Shown: positions 1-10,479, numbered from the stretch's first letter. The stretch is 21,280 nt of DNA from Paramacrobiotus richtersi (GCA_034698045.1 JAQGAU010001125.1:1-21280); one strand, 5' to 3'. Translations and numbers: made by a program. The notes: a model not told the origin generated them from the sequence alone.

Positions 1-1733
1 CAGTTAGTCAGCTGAATTACCCTACTCGCCATCTTGTGACGTGAAGTTATTCAGCGAACTGTTGATGTTCTCAGTTTAACGGCGATACATTTCGACATTC
101 CAGTGTTCGAAACAGTTCGACCGTTTATTTTAGCACAAGTTTCTGCAGTATTATTTTTCCATAGTTTTACCGAAGTCACCTGTAAATATCAGTTTTTGGA
201 GTAGTGAAACGTTAGACATTGTTTGCCAGTTATTTTGGATCGTGTTACACAAGGTGAGTGTATAAACATTTGAAAAATTAATTTTTCAAATCTCAACGTA
301 TACGCCCTAATTATTCGCGTAGAAAATGGGTTATGTGTATATTGATGTGATTGTTTGATTTCCTGGGTGTCCATGGACCATTAAGCCATTTTTGGCTGAT
401 TTTTCCGTATCTTATCGGGTGTGTGTGTACGAGTGTTGCGCCCGCGCCGTTCGGTATCGAGCGAGGTCTGTCTGCTAGTCAACGGCTGCTGCCGATAGGC
501 TGGCATATTGATTACGAGGCCAACAATGTTCGCGATTAAAAGTGCTCGATAAATCGATAAAAAGACGCCGAATTATGAGCGGAATTTGTTAACTATTTTA
601 TTATAGATTGTGCGGTAAAATTTGGTAAATTAAGCAGCAAAATTTCGTAAAAATTATAACAATTTGGTAACGTGCCGTTGGTGCCGTTGATAATAATGAT
701 AATAATGCTGAGCATAAAAATAAATAATTAAATATCGTTAAATATTGTAAACTCGAAACGCCAGCCAGACGTTCATTCTTAAAATTACATCATTGACCGT
801 TAGAAAATGACGTAACACACAAAGCGCCAGACGTGCGCTGGGCGCATTTTACAGGCGAGAGAAGAGCAGCGTGCAAAAATTTTCGACTTTTCGCATCAGA
901 ACGTGTCGTGAACAGCAATTTGGCAGCGCACTGCAGCCAGTAGTCCAAAAGTTTAAACTTTGATGAAAGTTTCAAAACCGGCTTTCCGTGCCAAATAAAC
1001 TCTTTCATTTCTCGAGAGTGCATGTAAAAATAGCCCCAAAACCGGTCTGGTCAGTTACAGCTGGCCCGGGTCAGTTGAGGTTTCAATCAATCGATATCCG
1101 GCCAGAGTGGCATTCTTTGTGTGATTTCACATGTAGCGGGCAGTGACCAGTTGGTATGCCAATCACTAGAGCAGATGTTCGATTTTCCACGAATTTCTGA
1201 GCTCATCAGTTTCGTGCACATGCCGGTACAGTCTCGTTGCGCTTCCAGGAGTACTTTTTAGATCACTAATCAGACCAGCATTTCAGTAGGTATTTGTACG
1301 AAACAACCAAAATAATTTGATAAGGTAAAGATTTTCTGAATGGATATTTCCTAAAGAAAATTTTTTAGCAGTTTTTCCTGATGGAAATTTTATGAGTGAT
1401 TCGATTGGTTTATTGCTGCGGATGTTATGTTTACCCGGTACATTTCTCGGGAATGTTTACGTATAAAATGTGACACATGAGCTAGATATCCTGTACCCGA
1501 TCTGTTATAACCGTAAGCATTACGGAGAAATGCTATTGACCATGTGACGTTACCATTACCCAGATAAGATTTTTATGTAAACGGTGATTGTAATTCGTAA
1601 CAATCGAACAAATAATAACGTAAGAATTAAGCGTAACCGCTTTATCTTTTCATTACTCACTGATAAAACACCCAGGCGAAAAGGGATAAATTCCGGTTCT
1701 AAGTGTTGCATTTTGGTTGCAGAAATCAAGAAA
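1..1733 (+). other. Upstream region and probable 5' leader of the IAP gene
   Basis: No convincing coding exon is seen here. The stretch should hold the promoter and non-coding leader of the IAP gene. A consensus donor (CAAG followed by GTGAGT) at 253/254 could end a non-coding first exon. The acceptor AG at 1721-1722 follows a T-rich tract and opens the first coding exon, 11 nt before the start codon. A second donor-like site (GTAAAG) is at 1325. CRE-like TGACGT words occur at about 37, 808 and 1543, but their number is not clearly above chance. Short open frames here lack domain-like composition. The exon structure upstream of 1723 is inference. Confidence 0.45.
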
Positions 1734-4700
1734 ATGTCGATAATACACAACGAACCAGTTCTCCTCAAGCCGGAAACGGAGCCCGTCAAGGCGGCCAGTG
1801 CGCCCAATTTGGTGCGTTCCGTGTCGTCCAGCAGCAGTGATGAAGGAGTGGATACGGACTGCGATCATCCCGTGCTGCATGTTGTCGAATCAGGTATGTG
1901 TAAATTAAATCAGTATAATTAAACAATTTTTCAGATAATTATTCCAGATAATTATTTTATTTATTATTTTGAAACAATACGAAAATCTGGATTTGTTCCA
2001 GGAAAAACAGCTGCTTATTTTGACGCGTTTAGTTGATTCCGGATGAATAGAAAAGGGAAAATGAAGATTGTTAATTAATATGAAAGTTTTTAGGGAAAAT
2101 GGTTGATTTAGCCGTTGAAACCGATTTTTTTATTATCAGAATAAATAATTTTTTTTGGGGAGGAAAGAATCGTCCGGGCTGTTTTGATTTGTTTACTCAC
2201 CGACTTGCCTGAAATTCTGCTGTTTATCGGTTTAGTTCTGACGCGCTGTCCCATGTGAATCATGAACGTTATCTTACCCATTTTTGTGAATTTATCAGCC
2301 GCAAACTCGAACGTGCTTTCCTTGCTGTTTTACGATGATTTCTTTTTTTTCCTGGTGGACTTTGTGCTTATGTGCAGTCACTCAGTTCCGTTGTTGTCAC
2401 AGGATTTTTTCCTTGCTAACACGAAAGCGCTTGCATAAACAGAAACATGTTTGTTATTCTGTGCTGGTGTGGATTTTTAAGCTGAGGGCGAAATTTTACT
2501 GCAGATGCTTGTTGAATAATGCGTAATTTTGAAGTCATTTCATAAATCTGGAATATCGTGTTTTTTGAAGTTTTACATCGCATTTTTTGAAGTTTTACAT
2601 CGTATTATCGTACTTAATAATACTCTTTTTAATATCTACACTGGGAAATTCATCATTGTAGGAAATTGAACATTTTTGGAGTTATTCTTCAGTAAAAATG
2701 GAGCAGAGTTTAGTGAACTCATCCATAAAATTTGTGAGTAATTCACCATAAAACTGAACATTCTCCGCTTTTTATACTCAGGCTAGCAAATTAGTACGAC
2801 TGATAACATTTTCTTTGTGATTAGTACTTTGTTATCAGTGTCGTGTGAACGCCCTGTGGAATGATCAGCCATCTGACTGGCACGAGTGATAAAAACAGTC
2901 AAATCCCTTTTAAGAACAAATGCGTGGCATGTCAGTCGACATTTCTCACGTTTTCTGTCACGATTCTCCAAGAATAATGTTTTTCTTATCACATACCCAT
3001 CACAACCTTGAAAATGCTCCAGTTTATGCAAAGACTCCTCTTGTTCCTAGATCCCATCATCCGTCGCCGGAAATCCCATGTCGGCGAGGATCACATGGAC
3101 TGCGATGTGCTGCGTCGGTCCACATCCTCGGAATCATCATCCGAGGATGAGACGGACATGCGGAACGCGCAGAATCGACTGGCCAGCTTCCGGAGATGGC
3201 CGTTGACGTATCTGTCGCCGGCCTCGTTGGCCGTGACCGGGTTTTACTTTACGGGAGTGGATGATCGGGTGCGGTGTGCGTACTGCCAGGGGACACTGGC
3301 GCAGTGGAAGTTTGGAGAGAATCCCATTTATGAACACCGGCGACACTTTCCCAATTGCCCCATGAGTCGGAGGGAGTTTATTGTGGAGGGTTCCGGGTCC
3401 GGGCGGATTGGGGAGGACGTGTGTGGGCTGAATTTTCATACGCGGGCTGCGGAAGAGGTACAGACAGATTATTGTCCTAGTTGTTATATATTTTCTCTTC
3501 TTTCTGTGTTTTTACATTTGTTTTGCTGGTTTTTCATCACCTGAATTTTTGTTTATTTTCTCTAGATTTTTATTCTGGTTGATTCAATTGGGAATTTTGT
3601 TTATCAAATTTTAGAATTGTTTGTTAGGAAAATTGGTATTGTTTCATAGCAAGCGGGTGTTAAGTTAGATTATTAAGTAGATTAAAAAAAATATTTAAAA
3701 TTAAATTATCAAGTTTTTTTTTTAAATAAGCGGACTGGCGAACGCGTTCTACTGCGAAATGAATTTAAGAATGAATTAAATTTGTTATATTGCATTTCCT
3801 ATCGGGAGAGCGGTCGTATTTTGTTTGCATATGAATGTAGAATTTTATTAAAAATGTGTTAAATTTCAGGACGATATTTTCGTCCCCGGGATGGTCCAGT
3901 ATCGGGACCGCTTCGCCACCTTTGCCAACTGGCCCGAAGACAAGACCCAGGGTCCGCGGGAGCTGGCGCAGGCGGGACTGTTTTTCACCGGATTAGGCGA
4001 TCGCGTGCAGTGTTTCCAGTGCGGGCAGCTGATTGAACGCTGGGATCCCCAGGATGACGCGTGGACGGAGCATGCCAAGTTTGCGCCCGAGTGTGCGTAT
4101 CTGCTGGAGAAGAAGGGACATGCGTTTGTCGAGAATGTCCGGGAACGGTTTGCATTGTCAAATTCGTCGTCGTCGGGCGTTGAAGGTAAAAATCGTCAGA
4201 TTTTTAATCATCTTTTTTTTAAATTACATAATTTTTTTTTAATCCTAAGTTTTTAATTGGAAAGAGTCTCTTGTTTTTGACGGAAATTTGTAAGAACGTT
4301 TTTTATAATATGTTTATACAGAAAATATTAGCTAGGAAAATGATATATTATTTCCAAATTTTTTTAAAATATTTGCACATTTTGATTGCGATCTCTTTGG
4401 CAGATGTGATCATTTGGTGGGTGTAGTTTATTTATAGCAGTAGTTTCGGTGGTTTAGATCAAAATGTCGAAAGATGTGACGCATTTTCACTGATTCATTT
4501 TTCTGTACATTAACCCGAATTTTTTGTCCATTGCAGAAGGTCCATCATCCTACACATCCTCATCCCCGTCGCGGGGATCCAGCTACTCCGACGATGCACA
4601 GGATGACGATGATATCGAGGCGGATCTCATTGCGCAGGCCATCACCCAAAACTGCCCATCCACACTGATTGTGGAGGCGCTGCAGGAGCGCCGTAAGAAC

Positions 4701-5469
4701 ACGTTTAACCCGCGATTCCGTACGACGCAGGAGATTGTCGAAGCGGTCCGGGAGATTGAGAACAAGAAGAAGTACGTGTTGCATACGGGTACGTTTTTTC
4801 GGGTTTTAATGGGAGTTTGGTTTAGGTTGAAAGCACAAGTGATCGAGAATGTCAAGAATGAAGTGGTCGGTCCGATGAAAGCGCCCAGCGTGCCATTAAG
4901 TAAGTCGTGCTGATACTTAAGAAATTTTTGAGAAAATGAGCATTTTGTAATTGTACAGTTTTTTTATGACATTTTATTCCAAAGTTCTAGACAATTTTAC
5001 AGAAAAGCAAACATTTTAGACATTAAAATCTAAAAGCACATATTTTCGCGCTGGTGGTAGCAGTAGCGTTCCTTAAATTTGTTGTTATTAAATATAAATC
5101 ATTTGTGAGGAATTTGATCAGTACAGCGGAATTTCCTAAATTATACTGTTTCAAATAGTTTTTATTGAGTTATTGTGGGAAGATTCACTCGTTTGATAAC
5201 ATGCCTGTAGCTGGAGTTTTTGCGTAGATGATTGGTGAGCTTTTGACGATTTTGTACTAATTATATTATTTTTCGTTGCAGCACTGGAGGAAGAGAACGC
5301 CCGACTGCGTCAGGAGCGCCGCTGCAAAGTGTGCCTGGATAAGGAGGCCAACACGACACTACTGCCGTGCCAACATGCGGCCAGCTGTCAAAGCTGCGCG
5401 GAGAAGGTGTCCACCTGCCCCGTGTGTCGGACACCCATCGAGAAACGCCTGCGAGTGTATTTTTCCTAG
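1734..5469 (+). CDS. Inhibitor of apoptosis protein (two BIR, UBA, RING E3 ligase), XIAP/cIAP type
   Basis: Coding exons are 1734-1893, 3051-3457, 3870-4185, 4537-4771, 4826-4899 and 5282-5469. Phases match at every junction and give 459 aa. In order: an acidic, Ser-rich N-terminus; BIR1 at about residues 96-162 (zinc ligands C129, C132, H149, C156); BIR2 at about 200-268 (C237, C240, H257, C264), both with the family spacing C-x2-C-x16-H-x6-C; a UBA-like helical region at about 321-371; and a C-terminal RING at 412-446 (C-x2-C-x11-C-x-H-x3-C-x2-C-x6-C-x2-C) ending RVYFS. BIR2 closely resembles XIAP BIR3 (GDRVQCFQCG, DDAWTEHAK) and keeps the Trp and acidic residue of the groove that holds caspase and Smac N-termini. 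In this family the BIRs restrain caspases, the UBA binds ubiquitin, and the RING ubiquitinates targets and itself in the cytosol. There is no CARD. The start is the first ATG after a good acceptor. Confidence 0.95.
1894..3050 (+). other. IAP intron 1 (1157 bp)
   Basis: The GTATGT donor follows a phase-1 codon, and the TTCCTAG acceptor restores it (G plus AT gives Asp54). The intron is AT/T-rich. It holds a short tandem duplication at 2561-2604 and otherwise nothing recognisable. Open frames inside it lack family resemblance. Confidence 0.85.
2561..2604 (+). repeat. 22-bp tandem duplication in IAP intron 1
   Basis: Two head-to-tail copies start at 2561 and 2583. The shared core TTTTTTGAAGTTTTACATCG is identical in both. 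This is probably a local replication-slippage product. Confidence 0.8.
4772..4825 (+). other. 54-nt in-frame micro-intron in the IAP gene
   Basis: The donor GTACGT at 4772 and acceptor TTTAG ending at 4825 delimit 54 nt with no stop codon in the coding frame. Splicing joins UBA-region residues into ENKKKLKAQVIENVKNEVV, a charged helical continuation. Retention would insert 18 hydrophobic, aromatic-rich residues. The 58-bp intron in the next gene uses the same donor hexamer, which supports this as a real intron. Closure of the whole gene does not depend on it, because the length is a multiple of three. Confidence 0.7.
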
Positions 5470-5751
5470 ATAAAGTGTGTGTGTGGTGCGGTTGTGGCGC
5501 ACAAGTCGTTGGTCTCGAATGGGCTGCTGACTGTGATGGGGAGAGGAATCTTGATGTGGCGGCGGTTTTTCGTTGTTTTGTGTCTCTTAGCTTTGCATCT
5601 TTCATTTTTGTGTGTGTCTTTTGTTCCTTGGGTTTTTACTTGTGGTGGAGAGTTGAGTTTCTGGACGGTGTTTGTGTTACTATGCATGGATTCATTTACT
5701 GATCTTATTTTACTTTACATGGGGTTACTTACTTTGTATGATATTATGTGT

Positions 5752-5757
5752 AATAAA
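5752..5757 (+). terminator. IAP polyadenylation signal AATAAA
   Basis: A canonical AATAAA lies about 283 nt after the IAP stop codon. It is followed at once by a GT-rich tract (5758-5782), the expected downstream element. The 3' UTR from 5470 is markedly G/T-rich. Confidence 0.8.
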
Positions 5758-5775
5758 GATGTGGATTTTGTTGAT

Positions 5776-6335
5776 TGTGGTTCGCGCGATTAGATACGGA
5801 ACGTCCCAGCTTGTAGTCAAGTTTCAGATGATTCAAATAACGTTAATCCACAACACAGAAATATTTGCCTGTAAGCGGATTAGAGCAGTCTCGAGTACTT
5901 CATGGTAATAATTAGGACGTACATGTGGAAATGCGCAATTAATTTATACAGCAAAGAGTAAGAAGTAAAGTCTCGCTGTTTTACTATATAAATTTATCCT
6001 GGTTAAATAAGGATTATCCAGGAAAAATAAGCATTCAAAGACGAAGAGTCGAGGCCCAACCACATAACACAGCGAAAGGTCAGAGACGTCTATCCAACAA
6101 TGCATGATAGATGATGGTGCGCGATAACGGGATCGGTCATTGCCGGTTACCCCTCGATCGATTGAAGGCAGTTACATTTACGAAAAACATTGATTGTTAA
6201 TTTGTTCGCCTGATTCGGGAATCGGGCCTCTTTCTGCACTGTCTTTTTCCGTTTGTTCCTTTCTTCAGTTTTGTTTTAAATATAGCTGGACAGACTATCG
6301 TTCACCTAACTGTCTTCTGCCGTTCAAATCTTCTG
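5776..6335. other. Intergenic gap between the IAP and NYN-like genes
   Basis: No coding exon is seen. The stretch must hold the promoter of the next gene. A weak TATA-like TAAATATAG word lies at about 6277-6285, some 80 bp before the likely start codon. A short imperfect stem (TCCTGG with CCAGGA) lies near 5996-6024. Nothing else stands out. Confidence 0.6.
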
Positions 6336-6362
6336 TTGTTTAATTTGTCTGAAAATTGTACA

Positions 6363-7062
6363 ATGGCTATGTCGCGTGCGAGGTCCGATAGCAGTGCTGC
6401 ACTGGCCCGGGTCTTCTGGCACATTGACCAGCGCAGTATCAGCCAGGAACCCGAAGAATCCCATCTGCTACTGGAGAACATCATTCCCTCCTTGCAGTAC
6501 CTGATGGCGCAGCACCACGGACGCACCGCAGTCAGCGTGGAGGCCCACTGCAATCAGACAGCGTGCCCCTTGGCTACGGACATGGTCTGGTATCTTGGAC
6601 AGTGCCGTGTACGTTCTGCAACTGGTGTTAATCGTCAGCCGTCTAACCGTTCCTTCTCGCCAACAGATTCCCGTTAAACGCTACACGGACACCGAGAACG
6701 AGAATGCAGCGCAGACAGCCATTCTGCGTCAGCTCGTCCACGGCATGCACACCAACAGTCTGTCGTTCCCTGTATGCCTGGTAACCGGTAATTGCCTTTG
6801 TAACGGGAGGTTATGGGGCGCGCTGTATTGATGATTGGTCACGCTCTGTTGGAGAATGCTGCAGTGAGTGTCGTTTCTTTGTGCAGATGATGAGGATCTC
6901 ATTCGGACCAGTCATTACCTGCTCCATTCTCGACTGATCCTGTGCACCTCCTTGACAGAATGGGACTCGGTGACTGTCGTGCAGGTGCTGCGCGACGGTG
7001 GACAGGTGTACCAGTGGAGCAGCGAATATGGTGTCTGTGCTAAATACCCTGTATTCTTGTAG
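6363..7062 (+). CDS. Small diverged NYN-domain (MARF1-like RNase fold) protein
   Basis: The exons are 6363-6608, 6667-6787 and 6887-7062 (introns 58 and 99 bp), giving 180 aa. The whole chain follows the order of an NYN/PIN-like domain: VFWHIDQ at residues 17-23 matches the VFWDI(D/E)N opening strand; AVSVEA at 56-61 matches the second strand (ISAYGD type); NENAAQTAIL at 93-102 matches KNAADKAIL; and LVTDDEDL at 120-127 matches LISGDRDF. In active family members acidic residues at these sites bind metal for RNA cleavage. Here the first Asp is His20 and the Asp of AAD is Gln98, while D22, D124 and D126 remain. It may therefore be a pseudo-nuclease that binds RNA. It ends about 53 residues after the last motif, with no LOTUS or RRM domain visible. 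An upstream in-frame ATG at 6336 would add nine residues. The family call rests on motif order and is moderate; that this is a spliced gene is well supported. Confidence 0.72.
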
Positions 7063-7095
7063 CCAAAACAATCTTTCCAGGCTTTTCAGTGATTT

Positions 7096-7101
7096 AATAA
7101 A
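7096..7101 (+). terminator. NYN-like gene polyadenylation signal AATAAA
   Basis: A canonical hexamer lies 34 nt after the TAG stop, followed by a T/G-containing tract. It implies a very short 3' UTR of about 50 nt. Confidence 0.75.
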
Positions 7102-7102
7102 C

Positions 7103-9480
7103 TTGGTATCAGTTAAGTTCACAATTTTTGCTAATTTTAAAGTAATTGTACGTTGAAGTAGAAAATAATGATAGTCGCATACGTACAGTAATATTATTTA
7201 TAGTTCTTGATGATTGATCTGTGTTTTTTCCACACCTAAATTCCGAAGTTTTCGGAAAAATCTGTTTTACCGATTTTAATTTGTTGCATAATCCTGGGCG
7301 ATACTGTATACTGTATTAGGATGCGTAACGTTACACTACACCGACGACATGCTCATACTGCCGATGGAATCATGATTAAAAACGTACCTTTAGCAGCGCG
7401 ACTACCGTGGCTGACCTTTATTTCATGGAGCGTTGTTACGTCATAGACTGGTAATTCTCCGTTCGTCCATCTCGAACAAACACACCTCCAGCTGTTTCAC
7501 GATCGCTAATTTTAGCCAGTTTGACCGCGCGATCCTTATTTCTTCAGATTACAACTGGTACGAAGTAGGGAATTTTCTACATCATTTTCACGTACCGCCA
7601 ATATCGCACGCGGTTCACAGCAGCCAACGCGTTCTTTCCGGGATCTTGTTGTGCTTTGCGTAAAATATTGTCGTGGATTATGTACAAAATTTACGCCCTT
7701 TTTAACAACCACTCCAGGATACTTTTGTTGCCATTGTTTTGCGGTGAATTTTAGAAAGCAGCATTTGTACATGTACCCGGAAGTGGGGAATATGTTCTTC
7801 CATTGTAAACGGCAAATTGCAGATCAAGTCTGGCTTTCAGACGTACGTCGCGGCAATAGAATGGAATGAGATGGGCAAATCGTAAATGGTACAAAATCAA
7901 CCCCCGTGCACATCTGCCGACCCCCGTGAGGCTTAAGCCTATGATGAGATCGACTGAACGAAAGGTCAAGTCGATTTCAAGATACATAGGCCCCATAAAA
8001 ACAATAGGATGACCCTTATAGTTGCGCATCATATACAGTCAAATTGTACTTATAAAAGTACAAATAAAAGTTTGGTGTACCGAAAGTAGTCACTGGTAAC
8101 TAAATATCAATAACTGATTCGTGCACAGTAAACTAATAAGAATATACTGCTTAAGTATGTTCGGCGTAGACATACCGCTCATCTGTCGAATCTACGCGCC
8201 TCGTATCTATGCTTCCGTATGTATATCGTCCGACGGAATGGTTCTGGCTGAACCCCTCTGCAGGTCCGCGGGTGACCTTTCCTCGCTACGATGTTCCATA
8301 CGAAAACTGTAGACAGCATGGGACAGACCGCTGACCGCACTATTCCGTCTTTGAGGTGCCGTGTTTCTATCATGCAATCCAATTAACGCGACTCTGGAGC
8401 GTGGATAGATGTTTTGGTTGGAGCATTTTCAAAGAAGATAGAGGTGAGAACTGGCATTGGTATGTCAGCCGTTGAAGCGCACGAATGTAAGTATCAACTT
8501 CGGAATATGGGTGCAGCAGTGAGGTAAGATGAAGTCGCCATAGCGAGCTGAACAGCATGATGTAAAATTCGCTAAAAGTGCTGATCATGAGTATATTCTT
8601 GTCAAAGAGAACGTCTGGGAATGCTGACCAGGGGAGAAAAAGACCGAGGGCACTTGTTCCTGTGAGACAGGGTAGAGCGGTATAATCTGGTATGCAACAT
8701 GTCGGTTACTGTTGCGGATTCATACGTTGAAAGCAACACCAGAACGGCCGGACATGTCGCGCATCTGGCTGAGAACAGAAAACGCCTCCGCAAAAGCGCC
8801 TTCCTGGAAGAAAACTAGAGATAATAATTTATTTTATCAAATGGCCGTGGAAACCCCGTGTATGATGGATGATATCGATAGTGATACATACAACAGCGAT
8901 TTTGGTTGTTTTTTTCTCAGCATTTGAATTTTTCTCAGCATCTCAGCAGCTGAGAAAAAAAGTTTTCTCAGCTTTCAGTGAACGTTCACTGAAAGTTCGC
9001 AGTGTATGCATACTAGCGTAGGCATCCCTTTTGTTACCTCGGCTGTTGCCAATGAAAACTTGGATACCGATGTGCAAAAACGACAGAGCACGCGGCAGGC
9101 ACACGGTACAAAGCATACATAACAAGAAAACGTAGGATCTAAAATGAGGAGATTAGCGTCAAGCATGTTATTTATCGGGGGTGGATGTTGACTGGCATTT
9201 AAACAATCGACCCGTCACGGCTGGGTAACTTATTTACCACCGGTGCAACTGCGCTACCACGTGACCGTCAGCTTCATATTACACCTATATTGCTATAGAG
9301 CTGGACGTTTCGCTAGATTTGCATTAAATGGGGGTACATCGCCGCGTCGCATTCATGTGTTTACCTTTTACACCGTACATCAACGCATTGACTGCGGCAA
9401 TTTAAAGTAGAGCGAAAAGGAAGCTGCATGCATATACATGGTCATTAATACACACACAGCGGTATAGCGGTGTTACTCAC
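7103..9480. other. 2.4-kb gene-poor region
   Basis: No exon with family resemblance or convincing splice sites was found on either strand. Parts of 7400-8900 are GC-richer than the introns and carry open frames of 60-93 codons on both strands, without recognisable composition. Local structures include a perfect 12-bp palindrome AGGCTTAAGCCT at 7929-7940, an 8-bp-arm hairpin at 8044-8063 containing TATAAAAG, and a palindrome cluster at 8911-8995. It could be regulatory DNA, a non-coding transcript or decayed mobile DNA; nothing here decides between these. Confidence 0.5.
8911..8995. repeat. Palindrome and hairpin cluster
   Basis: Two direct copies of TTTTTCTCAGCAT begin at about 8911 and 8929. 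The second forms a perfect 11-bp-arm hairpin with GCTGAGAAAAA at 8949-8959 (9-nt loop). Twelve bases later comes a perfect 24-bp palindrome at 8972-8995 with arms CTTTCAGTGAAC and GTTCACTGAAAG. Such density is unusual for the window. It may be the end of a small inverted-repeat element or a dimeric-factor binding region. Confidence 0.8.
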
Positions 9481-9481
9481 C

Positions 9482-9498
9482 TGCGCATGCGCCATTTT
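9482..9498. promoter_or_regulatory. NRF1-type palindrome adjoining a YY1-like site, likely GIPC promoter
   Basis: TGCGCATGCGCC at 9482-9493 contains the perfect palindrome GCGCATGCGC, the consensus core bound by NRF1. It runs into GCCATTTT (9491-9498), a YY1-type core. Both mark TATA-less promoters of housekeeping genes in animals. The site lies about 340 bp before a strong splice donor (9834/9835), consistent with a promoter and non-coding first exon of the downstream GIPC gene. The match is seen; its use is inferred. Confidence 0.55.
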
Positions 9499-9529
9499 CC
9501 AGTTTACTCAACCTAACAGTGCGATAAGG

Positions 9530-9834
9530 TTTCCGCGCGACATTGATAGTTTTCTCCGTGTCACAAGAGTCTCAGCGTTCACAGCTTATAAGTTTCCTTA
9601 TCAGTGGAGCACTTGAAACTCGGGCTTATCGTGTTTGGTTGAGAATGCGGGGTAGTCAATTGTTTATCGGGTGTTATCAGGGAATAATCAGGCGTTTATA
9701 GGTTGATTTCCGATTTTGGATTTTGGAGTTGGGCTTGTTTGTTTTCTATAGCGGATCTTGTTATTCTGTCTTCGTGGAACCGTTTTGGATTACGGGAGGA
9801 TTTGTTCCTTGGATTAAATCATCCCAGAATATTG
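9530..9834 (+). other. Probable non-coding first exon of GIPC
   Basis: The stretch ends at a good donor (ATTG followed by GTAAGC at 9835) and lies just downstream of the NRF1-type site. A matching acceptor (TATACCAG) ends at 10414, 65 nt before the GIPC start codon, which gives a 580-bp leader intron. The left edge is only approximate. RNA evidence would be needed to confirm it. Confidence 0.4.
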
Positions 9835-10479
9835 GTAAGCCATAATGTTATGTTTAACTAATGTATACTTGGGAAAACTTTATCGTAAAGTGTGGCTCGT
9901 ACTGGACACGTGTATAGTACCTAGTACTTGTATATATATTTGAAGTGGAAAAGAATGTATATTTCTCGGCTCTTCTATTCTAATTGGGAATACTATAGGT
10001 TCCAGCAAGTCTACGTTCGGTGTTAATGACAACAGAACAACAGTACGTGTACTAGTGCATTTTTACAACATATTTACTTATGCTTGGGTGACCAGTTTTA
10101 GTACTTGATTGTGTATTTAGCCAATTCTAGTTTTAGTATTTACTAGCTGTGATTTGTATTATTTTTATAAATGATAACTTTTTAATACATGATAACTGAA
10201 TTTTATAATTTGTTTTGGGTGATTTTTGAATTAGGAATTCATATAAAAGTTACTCAAGGTGGGTACGCTAACCGTTATAACTTACACAGTATTGGTGACG
10301 GTAAAAAGCATTTTACAATATAATTCCACATGTCCAGTTGATAAAGAGCCTACAGCTGCATAATATCCATGAAATAGTTAGCTTGTTATAAAAGCTTTAT
10401 ACTTTGTATACCAGGGAACAACGTACCCAACCAAGGATGCCCACCCTGTAAACCTCCGCCCACACCACCCCCCACAACC

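Noticed and set aside
351-539. 62-codon open frame upstream of the IAP gene
   Set aside because: There is no family resemblance and no matching splice context. It lies in the leader region and looks like chance.
37-1550. TGACGT words (near 37, 808, 1543) as CRE sites controlling the IAP gene
   Set aside because: Three six-base matches in 1.5 kb are close to chance, and none is a full palindromic CRE.
1852-1875. EGVD in the IAP N-terminus as a caspase site
   Set aside because: It lacks the P4 Asp preferred by executioner caspases. DETD further on is the better candidate.
4524-4913. Continuous open frame from the UBA exon through to 4913, which could be read as one exon
   Set aside because: The stretch 4772-4825 has a GTACGT donor and TTTAG acceptor, its translation is unlike the flanking charged helix, and the spliced form joins smoothly. 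A strong GTAAGT donor at 4900 ends the exon in the phase the RING exon needs.
7929-7940. 12-bp perfect palindrome AGGCTTAAGCCT as an element end
   Set aside because: It is a single copy with no flanking duplication or partner, so it is noted only as a local structure.
8044-8063. TATAAAAG box as a promoter for a gene at about 8120
   Set aside because: The TATA word is the loop and arm of an 8-bp hairpin. The following frames are short and lack recognisable protein character, so a promoter cannot be supported.
8370-8793. Overlapping minus-strand open frames of 63-72 codons as remnants of a coding element
   Set aside because: No conserved motif, no splice-consistent joining and no codon-like composition. 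Treated as chance in GC-richer intergenic DNA.
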